Positions 45,538-54,621 of a DNA stretch of 57,055 nt are shown piece after piece (positions within the stretch are counted from its first letter, which is position 1; every line of letters begins with the position of its first letter). The DNA is taken from the NCBI GenBank assembly GCA_001295905.1, contig LJHT01000055.1:1-57055 (forward strand), in the 5' to 3' direction. The translations under genes were made by a program, and so were the position numbers. Under the pieces are notes generated by a model. It was not told the origin of the DNA and ran no database searches. It was given only the letters and a program-made list of their open reading frames with translations. This DNA is from a beta proteobacterium AAP51. GTDB taxonomy: Bacteria; Pseudomonadota; Gammaproteobacteria; Burkholderiales; Burkholderiaceae_C.

Positions 45538-46381
45538 CTTTAAGCGCGGCGAACGTAGGAGAACTCTGACGACATCATTGCGGCTCGTCCCTAGTTGGCT
45601 GCGGCCGCGCCTTGGAAAATCACGCATTCATTCTAGCCACAGGGTGTAGACGCCCTAGGCCGCTCCCGCGAAGGCGTGCCGATGCTCACTTGCTGATGGC
45701 GATAGCACTGTCGCTCTACGCCATCACGCTCGTCGTGCGTACGGCTCGCAAGCATGCCTTCCTCCGCCACGACCGACATCCTCTGGCTCGACTGGTTCAC
45801 GGCCACTTGTGTCGGCTCCTGGCTCCTCAACCCCCACCGGCCGTGCCTGGTATCGTCGATGAGCCCGGCTCAGCTGATCGAGAAATAGGCTTTGTTTTGA
45901 TCTGGGAACCCTGCGCCCTCGACGACTTGGCCTGCGCGGCCTGCGTGGCCTGACAGTTTGGCTGCCCGGTCATGCTTGCCATCGAGCTGAACGACATCTT
46001 CGCCCGTACTCGGATTCTTTGTCAGGAGCTTCCCGGCCGCCTTGAATCATCGGCGCTGAGTCTTCGCGCGGTGCCTACACAGGACACTGGGTGACACATC
46101 TACCTTGCCACACCAATCCATTGGCCTCTGCACAGCTGGGCCGAGAATGACCGCAAAGTCCAGACAATGGCTCGGTGCAACTTGATCACCTCTCCATACC
46201 TGTCGCTGTAGCGCGTTCCACTATTGGAGCGTGCTAGTGATCTCGAGAAGTATGCCGTTGATGGCGCGCTTCCATCTCGCGCTGACCCGCATTTGGCTGT
46301 AACGGGAAGTCGTGTGATTCAAGTCACCGTTCCGAAGGCGCCACAGGCTGCGCCTTAGCCGTCTATCCCTGAGAGCGGATA
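45538..46381. other. Gene-free stretch at the right edge of block B
   Basis: About 840 bases without a convincing gene. The + frame from 45754 gives 44 codons (MPSSATTDILWLDWFTATCV...), and the - strand is open across about 45900-46050, but neither shows a recognisable family, a good ribosome site or codon bias. The porin operon promoter should lie here at 45540-45750. The DNA looks like an eroded or recombined edge between block B and rhlE; no terminal repeats or integrase remains were seen. Confidence 0.5.
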
Positions 46382-47905
46382 ATGCCGATGATGAGCTTCC
46401 CCACTGACCCGGCGCCGTCATTCGCGACCACTACTGAACCCTCGACTGACGCCCCCCTCTTCAACACCCTCCCCCTAGACCCTAAGCTCCTCCGAGCCGT
46501 GGCCGACAGTGGCTACACGGCCATGACCCCTATCCAAGCCAAGGCCATCCCCATCGTGCTGGCGGGGCGGGACGTGATGGGCGCGGCGCAGACGGGCACG
46601 GGCAAGACCGCGGCTTTCACCATCCCGCTGCTGCAGAAGATGCTGCGGCATGAAAACGCCAGCATGTCGCCGGCCCGCCACCCCGTGCGGGCCCTGGTGC
46701 TGGCGCCCACGCGCGAGCTGGCCGACCAGGTGGCCAACAACGTCAAGAACTACGCCAAGCACACGCACCTGCGCTCGGCGGTGGTGTTTGGCGGCATCGA
46801 CATGAAGCCGCAGACGCTGCAGCTCAAGGCGGGTGTCGAGGTGCTGATCGCCACGCCCGGCCGCCTGCTCGACCACATCGAGGCCAAGAGCGCCGTGCTG
46901 AACCAGGTCGAGTACGTCGTGCTGGACGAAGCCGACCGCATGCTCGACATCGGCTTCCTGCCTGACCTGCAGCGCATCCTGTCCTACCTGCCCAAGGCCG
47001 GCCGGCAGACGCTGCTGTTCTCGGCCACCTTCTCGCCCGAGATCAAGAAGCTGGCCAACAGCTACCTGCAAGATCCGGTGCTGGTGGAAGTGGCGCGCCC
47101 CAACGCCACGGCTTCCACCGTGGAGCAGCGCTTCTTCGGTACCAACGACGACGACAAGCGCGCCGTGGTGCGGCAGATCATCAAGCAGCGCGGCCTCACG
47201 CAGGCCATCGTCTTCGTGAACTCGAAGCTGGGCGCCGCGCGCCTTGCGCGTTCTTTCGAGCGCGACGGCCTGCGCACGCAAGCCCTGCACGGCGACAAGA
47301 GCCAGGACGAGCGCCTGAAGGCGCTGGCCGCCTTCAAGGCCGGCGAGGTGGATTTGCTCGTCGCCACCGACGTGGCCGCGCGCGGCCTCGACATCACCGA
47401 CCTGCCGGCCGTTTTCAACTTCGACGTGCCCTTCCACGCCGAAGACTACGTGCACCGCATCGGCCGCACCGGCCGCGCGGGGGCTTCCGGTCTGGCCGTC
47501 ACCCTGGTCACGCGCGACGATGCGCGCATGGTGGCCGACATCGAAAAGCTCATCAAGAAGAAGCTCGACATCGAGCCTTTCGAGCTGGAAGACGACCGGC
47601 CGCGGCGCCCGCGGCGGGAAGAGGGCGATGAGCCGCGCGAGCCTCGCGAGCCGCGTGCTCCTCGGGAAGCACGCGAGGATGTCGCCGTCAGTGCTGCCCC
47701 GCGCGAGCGCAGCGCCGAGCCCGCGCGCCGTGCGCCTGCCGCTTCCCGCGACCCCTTCTTCGACCAGCCCTACGAGCCGCCCGCCCGGGAAGCCCCGCCC
47801 GCCTGGGAAAGCGCGCCCAAGGCCGCCGTGCCAGCGCGCGCCGGGCTGTCGCCGAACATCCGCCCGAAGAAGAAGGTGGCGTCGCTGCTCGGCGGCAGCC
47901 GCTGA
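46382..47905 (+). CDS. rhlE: DEAD-box RNA helicase (RhlE type)
   Basis: The 507-residue protein shows the helicase motifs in order: the Q motif region FNTLPLDPKLLRAVADSGYT then MTPIQ near residue 49, Walker A AQTGTGKTAAF near 70, PTRELADQV near 112, VLDEADRMLDIGF near 180, LLFSATF near 212, FVNSK near 281 and HRIGRTGRAG near 361. The C-terminal tail from about 405 is basic and acidic, with repeated PREPRE units and a final KKKVASLLGGSR, typical of RhlE. It unwinds RNA in ribosome maturation and mRNA decay. ATGs at 46388 and 46391 are possible starts. Its stop is inside a hairpin shared with the convergent gene. Confidence 0.92.
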   Translation: MPMMSFPTDPAPSFATTTEPSTDAPLFNTLPLDPKLLRAVADSGYTAMTPIQAKAIPIVLAGRDVMGAAQTGTGKTAAFTIPLLQKMLRHENASMSPARHPVRALVLAPTRELADQVANNVKNYAKHTHLRSAVVFGGIDMKPQTLQLKAGVEVLIATPGRLLDHIEAKSAVLNQVEYVVLDEADRMLDIGFLPDLQRILSYLPKAGRQTLLFSATFSPEIKKLANSYLQDPVLVEVARPNATASTVEQRFFGTNDDDKRAVVRQIIKQRGLTQAIVFVNSKLGAARLARSFERDGLRTQALHGDKSQDERLKALAAFKAGEVDLLVATDVAARGLDITDLPAVFNFDVPFHAEDYVHRIGRTGRAGASGLAVTLVTRDDARMVADIEKLIKKKLDIEPFELEDDRPRRPRREEGDEPREPREPRAPREAREDVAVSAAPRERSAEPARRAPAASRDPFFDQPYEPPAREAPPAWESAPKAAVPARAGLSPNIRPKKKVASLLGGSR

Positions 47906-47919
47906 AGCCCCGCTTCAGC
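47901..47919. terminator. Symmetric hairpin spanning both convergent stop codons
   Basis: GCTGAAGC (47901-47908) and GCTTCAGC (47912-47919) are perfect inverted repeats around CCC. The rhlE stop TGA (47903-47905) lies in the left arm and the stop of the RsmI-like gene (47915-47917, - strand) in the right arm. It could act on both transcripts. Confidence 0.55.
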
Positions 47920-48673
47920 CCGCCAGCAGGCTGAACACGGCGGGCCAGCGGTCGGGCAGCTGCGGCGGGCGTTCGCGCCAGGCGGCCACGCTCTCCGTGC
48001 GGCTCCAGCCGCCGGCCAGCGTCAGGCCGCAGCTGATGCCCACGCGGGTGCCGGCCTGCAGGCCGGCCAGCAGGGCGGCCAGCAGCGCGGCATTGCGGTA
48101 GGGCGTTTCAATGATCAGCTGGGTTTGCTGCAGCCGCCTCGACAGGGCTTCCAGCTCCCTCAGCCGCGCCGTGCGCGCGCCGGCTTCCTGCGGCAGGTAA
48201 CCCACGAAGGCGAAGGTCTGCCCGTTCAGCCCGCTGGCAGCCAGCGCCAGCAGCAGCGAGCTTGCACCCGGCAAGGGCAGCACGGGCACGCCTGCTGCGT
48301 GTGCGGCCTGCACCAGCGCAGCGCCGGGGTCGGCCACGGCGGGCAGGCCGGCTTCTGACAGCAGGCCCACATCGTGCCCTTGCAGGGCCGGCTGCAGCAG
48401 CGCCAGCCAGGCCGCAGGCGGCACGGGCTCGTGGCTGCCCTTGCGCGGCCGCGGCAGTTCGGTGATGGCGATGGCCTGCAGCGGCAGTGCCAGCGGAAAC
48501 AGCGCCCCCACGCGCTTCAGGAAGCCGCGCGTGCTGCGCGCGTCTTCGGCCACCCAGTGCTGCAGCGCGGCGGCGCGGCGCATCACGCCTTCGGGCAGCA
48601 CCTCGCGCAGCTCGGTTTCATCGGCGCCCAGGTCCAGCGTGTTGGGCACCAGCAGCAGCGTGCCGGGGTTCAT
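47915..48673 (-). CDS. RsmI-like SAM-dependent (tetrapyrrole-methylase fold) methyltransferase
   Basis: The 252-residue protein has the tetrapyrrole methylase fold: TLLLVPNTLDLGADETELRE at the N-terminus, a central VGLLSEAGLPAVADPGAALV near residue 101 (the SAM-binding glycine and acidic elements), GVPVLPLPGASSLLLALAAS near 127, FVGYLPQEAGARTARLREL near 155 and TQLIIETPYRNAALLAALLA near 184. RsmI methylates the 2'-O of C1402 in 16S rRNA. This copy differs in the N-terminus (no RHTRKLL) and belongs to the second, uncharacterised RsmI-like group. It overlaps yceF by 4 bases. Confidence 0.8.
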   Translation of the reverse strand: MNPGTLLLVPNTLDLGADETELREVLPEGVMRRAAALQHWVAEDARSTRGFLKRVGALFPLALPLQAIAITELPRPRKGSHEPVPPAAWLALLQPALQGHDVGLLSEAGLPAVADPGAALVQAAHAAGVPVLPLPGASSLLLALAASGLNGQTFAFVGYLPQEAGARTARLRELEALSRRLQQTQLIIETPYRNAALLAALLAGLQAGTRVGISCGLTLAGGWSRTESVAAWRERPPQLPDRWPAVFSLLAG

Positions 48674-49284
48674 GGCGCCGTGCTCGCGGTGGGGCCCGCC
48701 AGGGGGTCGATGCCGGCGCCGCGCAGCAGCTCGCTGGTGCGGATGAGCGGCAGGCCGATCAGCGCCGTGGGGTCGTCGCTGTGGATGGCCGACAGCAGCG
48801 TGATGCCCAGGGTTTCGCTCTTGGCGCTGCCGGCGCAGTCATAGGGTTCGTCCAGGCGCAGGTAGCGTTCGATCTCGGCGTCGCTCAGCGCGCGGAACTG
48901 CACCGTCACGGGCGCCAGCAGGCCCTGGGCATAACCGCGGGCCTGGCACACCACGGCCACGGCGGTTTGAAACACCACCTGCTGGCCGCGCAGCCGCTGC
49001 AGCTGCGCCACGGCGCGCTCGTGGGTGCCGGGCTTGCCGAGGGCCTCGCCGTGCAGGTCGCACACCTGGTCTGAGCCGATCACCACGGCTTGCGGGTGCA
49101 GCGTCGCTACGGCCTGGGCCTTGGCGATGGCCAGGCGCAAGGCCAGCGTGGCCGGGGCTTCGCCGGGGAGCGGTGTTTCGTCGACCTGCGGCGCCACGCA
49201 GGTGAAGGGCAGGCGCAGGCGCTCGAGCAACTCGCGCCGGTAGCGCGAGGTCGAGCCCAGGATGAGCGGGGGCGGTGTGGGCAT
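48670..49284 (-). CDS. yceF: Maf-like nucleotide pyrophosphatase, YceF subfamily
   Basis: The 204-residue protein starts MPTPPPLILGSTSRYRRELL, the Maf opening with the S-x-S-x-R-R loop. DETPLPGEAPATLALRLAIA near residue 37, VIGSDQVCDLHGEALGKPGT near 69 (catalytic Asp in SDQ) and CAGSAKSETLGITLLSAI near 154 match YceF, which hydrolyses 7-methyl-GTP, rather than the dTTP/UTP enzyme YhdE. A start at 49311 is also possible. It is divergent from the DUF177 gene with about 130 bases between the starts, where the promoters of both lie. Confidence 0.88.
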   Translation of the reverse strand: MPTPPPLILGSTSRYRRELLERLRLPFTCVAPQVDETPLPGEAPATLALRLAIAKAQAVATLHPQAVVIGSDQVCDLHGEALGKPGTHERAVAQLQRLRGQQVVFQTAVAVVCQARGYAQGLLAPVTVQFRALSDAEIERYLRLDEPYDCAGSAKSETLGITLLSAIHSDDPTALIGLPLIRTSELLRGAGIDPLAGPTASTAP

Positions 49285-49411
49285 GGCCGGGATTGTCGAC
49301 GGGCCGGACATCGAGACTCGGCGGGCGCGGCCCACCCGGCTCGCTACACTGCGCCGCTTTCCCTTTCCCATCAGGGCCCACGACCGATGCGCGGGCCTGA
49401 AGCGCGCAGCC

Positions 49412-49969
49412 ATGAAAGAACGGCCCCTCGACCCGCAGGCCCTGGACGTTGCGGCCCTGTGCAAGGCCTCCGGGCAGCTGAACGGCCAGCAGCCCCTGGC
49501 GGCCATGCCGCGCCTGGCGGCCAGTTTCTGCGCGGCTTCGGACGGCAGCGCCAGCTGGCAGGCGCAGGGCAGCCTGGTGCCGGTGCTGGGTGGCGAGGCC
49601 GAGCTCTGGCTGGAACTGCAGGCCCGTGCCGACGTGCCCCTGCAATGCCAGCGCTGCCTGCAGCCGATGACGGAAGCCCTGCACGTGGAACGCCGCTTCC
49701 TCTTCGTGCGCAGCGAAGAGGAAGCCCTGCGCCTGGACGAGGAAAGCGAAGACGATGTGCTGGTGCTGCCAGCGCGCCTGGACCTGCTGGAACTGCTGGA
49801 AGACGAGCTCATCCTGGCGCTGCCCATCGTGCCGCGGCACGACACCTGCCCCAGCCCGCTGCCCATGCCCGGGCCCACCGACGAGGTGGAAGAGCCGCAG
49901 GCCCCCCACCCCTTCGCCGCACTGGCGGCGCTGAAGGGCGGCGGGGCAGGGGGCGGCCGCCCCACGTGA
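49412..49969 (+). CDS. yceD: YceD/DUF177 family protein
   Basis: The 185-residue protein is the DUF177 gene normally found just before rpmF. ELWLELQARADVPLQCQRCL and LQPMTEALHVERRFLFVR (near residues 70-105) hold the conserved C-x-x-C pair; EDELILALPIVPRHDTC near 131 holds the late Cys with P-x-H-x-x-C. In plants and bacteria DUF177 proteins take part in 23S rRNA processing. I start it at ATG 49412; the longer frame from 49262 runs through the divergent promoter region. Confidence 0.88.
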   Translation: MKERPLDPQALDVAALCKASGQLNGQQPLAAMPRLAASFCAASDGSASWQAQGSLVPVLGGEAELWLELQARADVPLQCQRCLQPMTEALHVERRFLFVRSEEEALRLDEESEDDVLVLPARLDLLELLEDELILALPIVPRHDTCPSPLPMPGPTDEVEEPQAPHPFAALAALKGGGAGGGRPT

Positions 49970-50010
49970 ACGGCTTCACAGGCACCCGTGGGGCTGCCCG
50001 GCGCGCCCAG

Positions 50011-50019
50011 TGCTATAGT
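50011..50019 (+). promoter_or_regulatory. Extended -10 promoter of rpmF
   Basis: TGCTATAGT contains an extended -10 (TGn) with TATAGT as the hexamer. It is followed by CGCGGGCT, a sequence also found after the -10 of acpP. No clear -35 is present, as is usual for extended -10 promoters. The leader to the rpmF ATG would be about 110 bases. Confidence 0.45.
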
Positions 50020-50052
50020 CGCGGGCTTTGCGGAAGCTGGCAGTACGCCTTA

Positions 50053-50071
50053 GGGTACCTCTCCGGTACCC
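50053..50071 (+). other. Hairpin in the rpmF leader
   Basis: GGGTACC (50053-50059) and GGTACCC (50065-50071) form a perfect 7-base stem with a TCTCC loop, about 65 bases before rpmF. It sits in the transcribed leader if the promoter at 50011 is right, and might be a binding site for L32 or a processing signal (inference). Confidence 0.4.
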
Positions 50072-50134
50072 GCGCAGCAGCACCCCCTCGGCGCCCCCTC
50101 AGCACGGTGTCAGCGCCGCCTCCAGGAGATTTTC

Positions 50135-50317
50135 ATGGCCGTTCAGCAGAACAAGAAGTCGCCCTCCAAGCGCGGCATGCACCGCTCGCACAACGCCGTT
50201 GCCGCCCCCGGCACGGCCGTGGAGCCCACCACCGGCGAGGTGCACCTGCGTCACCACATCAGCCCGACCGGCTTCTACCGTGGCCGCAAGGTCCTGAAGA
50301 CCAAGGCCGACGCCTGA
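50135..50317 (+). CDS. rpmF: 50S ribosomal protein L32
   Basis: The 60-residue basic protein starts [20 protein letters not shown] after the Met, the L32 signature, and ends [15 protein letters not shown]. The [15 protein letters not shown] segment matches the proteobacterial form without the zinc Cys pairs. AGGAG lies seven bases before the ATG. L32 is part of the 50S subunit near the exit side of the peptidyl transferase region. Confidence 0.96.
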   Translation: MAVQQNKKSPSKRGMHRSHNAVAAPGTAVEPTTGEVHLRHHISPTGFYRGRKVLKTKADA

Positions 50318-50399
50318 CACCCCATGCAGACCGTGCGCCGGTCTGCATGTCGCGCGCCTTGGCTGGCGCGCGCCTCGGGCTGAATCCCTGAGCCCCGTC

Positions 50400-51503
50400 G
50401 TGTCTGCCCACAGCGCCTTCACGCCGCTGCCCTTGGTTCGCCTGGCGGTCGACTGCATGGGCGGCGACCATGGCGTCAGCGTCACGCTGCCTGCCTGCCG
50501 CGCTTTCCTCGACAAACACCCTCAGGCCGAGCTGGTGCTGGTGGGTGTCATCGCCTCGCTGGAGCCGGCGCGCAACTGGCCGCGCTGCACCCTCGTGAAC
50601 GCCACCGAGGTGGTGACGATGGACGACCCCGTTGAAGTGGCCCTGCGCAAGAAGCGCGACTCTTCCATGCGCGTCGCGCTGCAGCAGCTGAAGGAAGGCG
50701 CTCACGTCTGCGTTTCGGCGGGCAACACGGGCGCCTTGATGGCGGTCTCGCGCTATCTGCTGAAGACGCTGGAAGGCGTGGACCGCCCCGCCATCGCCAC
50801 CGTCATGCCCAACCGGCGCGATGGCTACACCACGGTGCTCGACCTCGGAGCCAACGTCGATTGCACGCCTGAACACCTGCTGCAGTTTGCCGTGCTGGGC
50901 AGCGCGCTGGTGGCTGCCGTCGACGGCCAGGCCGAGCCCAGCGTGGGCCTCTTGAACATCGGCGAAGAAGCCATCAAGGGCAGTGAAACCATCAAGCGCG
51001 CCGGCGAGTTGCTGCGAGCGGCCGGGGAGGCCGGGCACCTCAGGTTCCACGGCAACGTGGAAGGCAACGACATCTTCAAGGGCACCGTCGACATCGTCGT
51101 GTGCGACGGCTTCGTCGGCAACGTGCTGCTGAAAACCAGCGAAGGCCTGGCTTCGATGCTGGGCGATTTCATCAAGCAGGAGTTCACGCGCACGCCCCTG
51201 GCGAAGCTGGCCGCCCTGGTGGCGCTGCCGGTGCTCAAGCGCTTCAAGCACCGGGTGGACCACCGCCGCTACAACGGCGCGGCGCTGCTGGGCCTGCGCG
51301 GCCTGGTGTTCAAGAGCCACGGCTCGGCCGATGCCTACGCCTTCGAGCACGCCCTGGCACGGGCTTATGATGCGGCGCGCAACCGCTTGCTCGACCGCGT
51401 GCAAGACCGCATCGGCGACACCCTACAGGCCGGCGGCCCTGCCGCTTCCCCACCCCCAGCGCCCCCTGCCGGCCTTGCTGCGTCGTCCCAGCAGGCCGCA
51501 TGA
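50400..51503 (+). CDS. plsX: Phosphate acyltransferase PlsX
   Basis: The 367-residue protein starts at [23 protein letters not shown] near residue 13 is the PlsX opening; [20 protein letters not shown] near 102, [20 protein letters not shown] near 131 and [16 protein letters not shown] segment [20 protein letters not shown] near 183 follow, then [20 protein letters not shown] near 229. PlsX makes acyl-phosphate from acyl-ACP for PlsY. The C-terminus is a proline/alanine tail that is not conserved. The stop overlaps fabH by 4 bases. Confidence 0.95.
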   Translation: MSAHSAFTPLPLVRLAVDCMGGDHGVSVTLPACRAFLDKHPQAELVLVGVIASLEPARNWPRCTLVNATEVVTMDDPVEVALRKKRDSSMRVALQQLKEGAHVCVSAGNTGALMAVSRYLLKTLEGVDRPAIATVMPNRRDGYTTVLDLGANVDCTPEHLLQFAVLGSALVAAVDGQAEPSVGLLNIGEEAIKGSETIKRAGELLRAAGEAGHLRFHGNVEGNDIFKGTVDIVVCDGFVGNVLLKTSEGLASMLGDFIKQEFTRTPLAKLAALVALPVLKRFKHRVDHRRYNGAALLGLRGLVFKSHGSADAYAFEHALARAYDAARNRLLDRVQDRIGDTLQAGGPAASPPPAPPAGLAASSQQAA

Positions 51504-52501
51504 ACCCACAGGCCCCGGCCATGCCCTCACGCTATTCGCGCATCACCGGCACCGGCAGCCACCTGCCGCCGCGCCGCCTGAGCAATGCCGACATGGCGGC
51601 GATGCTGGCTGAACGGGGCCTGGAAACCAGCGACGAGTGGATCGTCGAGCGCACCGGCATCCGCGCCCGCCACTTCGCCGCCGAGGGTGTGAACGCCAGC
51701 GACCTGGCACTGCCGGCGGCACAGGCCGCGCTGCAGGCAGCCGGCCGGACGGCCGACGATGTCGACCTCATCATCGTGGCCACGTCCACGCCGGACATGG
51801 TGTTCCCCTCCACCGCCTGCATCCTGCAGAACCGGCTGGGTGCCAACGGCTGTGCGGCCTTCGACCTGCAGGCCGTGTGCTCGGGCTTCGTCTATGCGCT
51901 CACCGTGGCCGATTCGATGATCCGCGCCGGCACCGCCAAGTGCGCCCTGGTGGTGGGCGCAGAAGTGTTCTCGCGCATCCTCGACTTCAACGACCGCACC
52001 ACCTGCGTGCTGTTCGGCGACGGTGCCGGCGCCGTGGTGCTGGAAGCCAGCGAAGAGCCCGGCATCCTGGCCACCGAGTTGCATGCCGACGGCAAACACG
52101 TGGGCATCTTGTGCGTGCCGGGCACGGTGTCGGGCGGCTCGGTGCTGGGCGACCCGCTGCTGAAGATGGACGGCCAGGCCGTCTTCAAGCTCGCCGTGGG
52201 CGTGCTGGACAGCGCCGCGCGCGCCGTGCTGGCCAAGGCCGGCCGCACCGAAGCCGACGTCGACTGGCTCATCCCGCACCAGGCCAACATCCGCATCATG
52301 CAGAGCACGGCCAAGAAGCTGAAGCTGCCACCGGAAAAGCTGGTGGTCACGGTGGATGAGCACGGCAACACCTCGGCCGCATCGGTGCCGCTGGCGCTGG
52401 ACGCCGCGGTGCGCAGCGGCCGCGTGCAGCGGGGCGACACCGTGCTGCTGGAAGGCGTGGGTGGCGGTTTCACCTGGGGTGCCGTGCTGCTCGATTTCTG
52501 A
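51500..52501 (+). CDS. fabH: 3-oxoacyl-ACP synthase III
   Basis: The 333-residue enzyme has the KAS III catalytic triad: Cys in [12 protein letters not shown] near residue 124, His in [11 protein letters not shown] near 259 and Asn in [15 protein letters not shown] near 289. [20 protein letters not shown] and [11 protein letters not shown] near the N-terminus are typical. It starts fatty acid synthesis by condensing acetyl-CoA with malonyl-ACP. The ATG at 51500 overlaps plsX; a second ATG 8 codons on (51524) is also plausible. Confidence 0.95.
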   Translation: MNPQAPAMPSRYSRITGTGSHLPPRRLSNADMAAMLAERGLETSDEWIVERTGIRARHFAAEGVNASDLALPAAQAALQAAGRTADDVDLIIVATSTPDMVFPSTACILQNRLGANGCAAFDLQAVCSGFVYALTVADSMIRAGTAKCALVVGAEVFSRILDFNDRTTCVLFGDGAGAVVLEASEEPGILATELHADGKHVGILCVPGTVSGGSVLGDPLLKMDGQAVFKLAVGVLDSAARAVLAKAGRTEADVDWLIPHQANIRIMQSTAKKLKLPPEKLVVTVDEHGNTSAASVPLALDAAVRSGRVQRGDTVLLEGVGGGFTWGAVLLDF

Positions 52502-52549
52502 GCCCCTGCCCGCCTGTTTTTTTCCAAGAACAAGACATCCGAGACAGCC

Positions 52550-53488
52550 ATGCCTGCATTCGCCTTCGTCTTTCCTGGCCAGGGCTCCCAGACCGTCGGC
52601 ATGCTCGACGCCTGGGGAGACAACCCCGCCGTGCGCCAGACGCTGGAAGAAGCCTCGGCCGCGCTGGGTGAAGACCTGGGCCGCCTGATCCACGAAGGCC
52701 CGGCCGAAGCGCTGGGCCTCACCACCAACACGCAGCCGGTGATGCTGGCCGCGGCCCTGGCCTGCTACCGCGCGTGGCTGGCCGAAGGCGGCGCCGAACC
52801 CGCCGCCGTGGCCGGCCATTCGCTGGGCGAATACACCGCGCTGGTGGCCGCTGGTGCCTTGAGCCTGGCCGACGCGCTGCCGCTGGTGCGCTTTCGCGCG
52901 CAGGCCATGCAGGAAGCGGTGCCTGTGGGCGCCGGCGCCATGGCCGCCATCCTGGGGCTGGAGGCGAGCGTGGTGCGCGAGGTCTGCGCCCAGGTGGCTG
53001 CCCGCAGCGGTGAGGTGGTGGAGCCCGCCAATTTCAACGACCCCAAACAAACCGTCATCGCCGGCAGCAAGGCTGGGGTGGACGCCGCCTGTGCCGAACT
53101 GAAAGCCGCCGGTGCCAAGCGCGCGCTGCTGCTGCCCGTGTCGGCCCCTTTCCACTCTTCGCTGATGAAGCCGGCGGCCGAAGCGCTGCGCGAGAAACTG
53201 GGCAGCGTGGCACTTCACAGCCCGCGCATTCCGGTGGTGAACAACATCGATGTCGCCGTGCAGACCGAGCCCGCGGCCATCCGCGACGCGCTCTACCGCC
53301 AGGCTTTCGGCCCGGTGCGCTGGGTGGAAGTGACGCAGGCGCTGAAGGCGCGCGGTCTGCTGCACCTCATCGAGTGCGGCCCGGGCACGGTGCTTTCGGG
53401 CCTGGTGAAGCGGGTGGATGCCGACATCGTCTCCACCACCATCAACACCCCGGCCGGGCTGAAGGGTGCTCAGGAACTGCTGGCATGA
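52550..53488 (+). CDS. fabD: Malonyl-CoA:ACP transacylase
   Basis: The 312-residue protein has FAFVFPGQGSQTVGMLDAWG at the N-terminus, the catalytic Ser in AVAGHSLGEYTALVAAGAL near residue 90, GAMAAILGL near 125 and the catalytic His in VSAPFHSSLMKPAAE near 198. It transfers malonyl from CoA to ACP. It overlaps fabG by 4 bases and lies 48 bases from fabH. Confidence 0.95.
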   Translation: MPAFAFVFPGQGSQTVGMLDAWGDNPAVRQTLEEASAALGEDLGRLIHEGPAEALGLTTNTQPVMLAAALACYRAWLAEGGAEPAAVAGHSLGEYTALVAAGALSLADALPLVRFRAQAMQEAVPVGAGAMAAILGLEASVVREVCAQVAARSGEVVEPANFNDPKQTVIAGSKAGVDAACAELKAAGAKRALLLPVSAPFHSSLMKPAAEALREKLGSVALHSPRIPVVNNIDVAVQTEPAAIRDALYRQAFGPVRWVEVTQALKARGLLHLIECGPGTVLSGLVKRVDADIVSTTINTPAGLKGAQELLA

Positions 53489-54240
53489 GCGAACCCACGT
53501 CTTCCAATGCTGCGGGCCAGGTGGCCCTGGTCACGGGCGCTTCGCGCGGCATCGGCCGAGCCATCGCGTTGACGCTGGCGCAGGCCGGCTTTCGCGTCAC
53601 CGGCACCGCCACCACCGAGGCCGGTGCCGCGGCCATCAGCGAAGCGCTGTCGCCGCACGGCGGCCAGGGCCTGGTGCTGAACGTCACCGACGGTGCGGCG
53701 CTCGACGCCGCCATCGACACCCTCGTCAAGACCCAGGGCGGCCTGCACGTGCTGGTGAACAACGCCGGCATCACGCGCGACACGCTGTCCATGCGCATGA
53801 AGGACGACGAGTGGGACGCCGTGCACGACACCAACCTGAAGGCCGTGTTCCGCGCCTGCCGCGCCGCCACGCGCCCGATGATGAAGCAGCGCTACGGCCG
53901 CATCATCAACATCACCTCGGTGGTGGGCGCCATCGGCAATGCCGGCCAGGCCAACTACGCGGCGGCCAAGGCCGGCGTGGCGGGCCTCACGCGGGCGCTG
54001 GCGCGCGAGCTGGGCAGCCGCAACGTCACGGTGAACTGCGTGGCGCCGGGCTTCATCGCCACCGACATGACGCACGGCCTGCCCGAAGCCGCCAAGGCCG
54101 CGCTGCTGGCGCAGATTCCCCTGGGCCGTCTGGGTGCCGCCGAAGAGGTGGCGCACGCGGTGGCCTTCCTCGCCAGCCCGGCCGCCGGCTACATCACGGG
54201 CACCGAACTGCATGTCAACGGCGGCATGCACATGGCCTAG
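53485..54240 (+). CDS. fabG: 3-oxoacyl-ACP reductase
   Basis: The 251-residue SDR has ALVTGASRGIGRAIALTLAQ near residue 14, LVNNAGITRDTLSMRMKDDE near 89, the catalytic Ser in INITSVVGAIGNAGQ near 142 and the Tyr/Lys in YAAAKAGVAGLTRALARELG near 156. It ends YITGTELHVNGGMHMA, the usual FabG end. It reduces 3-oxoacyl-ACP with NADPH. The ATG at 53485 is within the fabD stop (ATGA); the longer upstream frame is a shadow. Confidence 0.96.
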   Translation: MSEPTSSNAAGQVALVTGASRGIGRAIALTLAQAGFRVTGTATTEAGAAAISEALSPHGGQGLVLNVTDGAALDAAIDTLVKTQGGLHVLVNNAGITRDTLSMRMKDDEWDAVHDTNLKAVFRACRAATRPMMKQRYGRIINITSVVGAIGNAGQANYAAAKAGVAGLTRALARELGSRNVTVNCVAPGFIATDMTHGLPEAAKAALLAQIPLGRLGAAEEVAHAVAFLASPAAGYITGTELHVNGGMHMA

Positions 54241-54330
54241 CCCGCGCACGCTTCACGGCAGAAGACCACAGAAGTTTCCCCCCTGCTGGCGATGGCCGGC
54301 AGGCCAAAAATCCGGTACGGGCCCCGCCGG

Positions 54331-54336
54331 TAGAAT
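54331..54336 (+). promoter_or_regulatory. -10 element of the acpP promoter
   Basis: TAGAAT, followed by CGCGGGCT, lies about 40 bases before the acpP ATG in a 134-base gap. The same downstream octamer follows the rpmF -10. No -35 is obvious. A separate promoter for acpP would fit its high demand. Confidence 0.4.
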
Positions 54337-54374
54337 CGCGGGCTGTTTGAACCGACCCCACTCCTGGAGGAGTC

Positions 54375-54614
54375 ATGAGCGATATCGAAGCACGCGTCAA
54401 GAAGATCATTGCCGAACAACTCGGCGTCCCTGAATCCGATGTCACGAACGAGAAGGCCTTCGTGGCCGACCTCGGCGCCGACTCGCTCGACACCGTGGAA
54501 CTGGTGATGGCGCTGGAAGACGAGTTCGGCATCGAGATCCCGGACGAAGAAGCCGAGAAGATCACCACGGTGCAGCTGGCCATCGACTACGCCAGCAGCC
54601 ACCAGAAGGCCTGA
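54375..54614 (+). CDS. acpP: Acyl carrier protein
   Basis: The 79-residue acidic protein has the phosphopantetheine Ser37 in [20 protein letters not shown], the standard ACP motif. GGAGGAG stands just before the ATG, a strong ribosome site. It carries acyl chains for the Fab enzymes and PlsX. Confidence 0.97.
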   Translation: MSDIEARVKKIIAEQLGVPESDVTNEKAFVADLGADSLDTVELVMALEDEFGIEIPDEEAEKITTVQLAIDYASSHQKA

Positions 54615-54621
54615 AGCCCGC

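Noticed and set aside
45612..45953. 113-codon + strand frame right of the porin gene
   Set aside because: Overlaps the porin start region, no family, no ribosome site, and composition like random frame; kept only as gene-free DNA.
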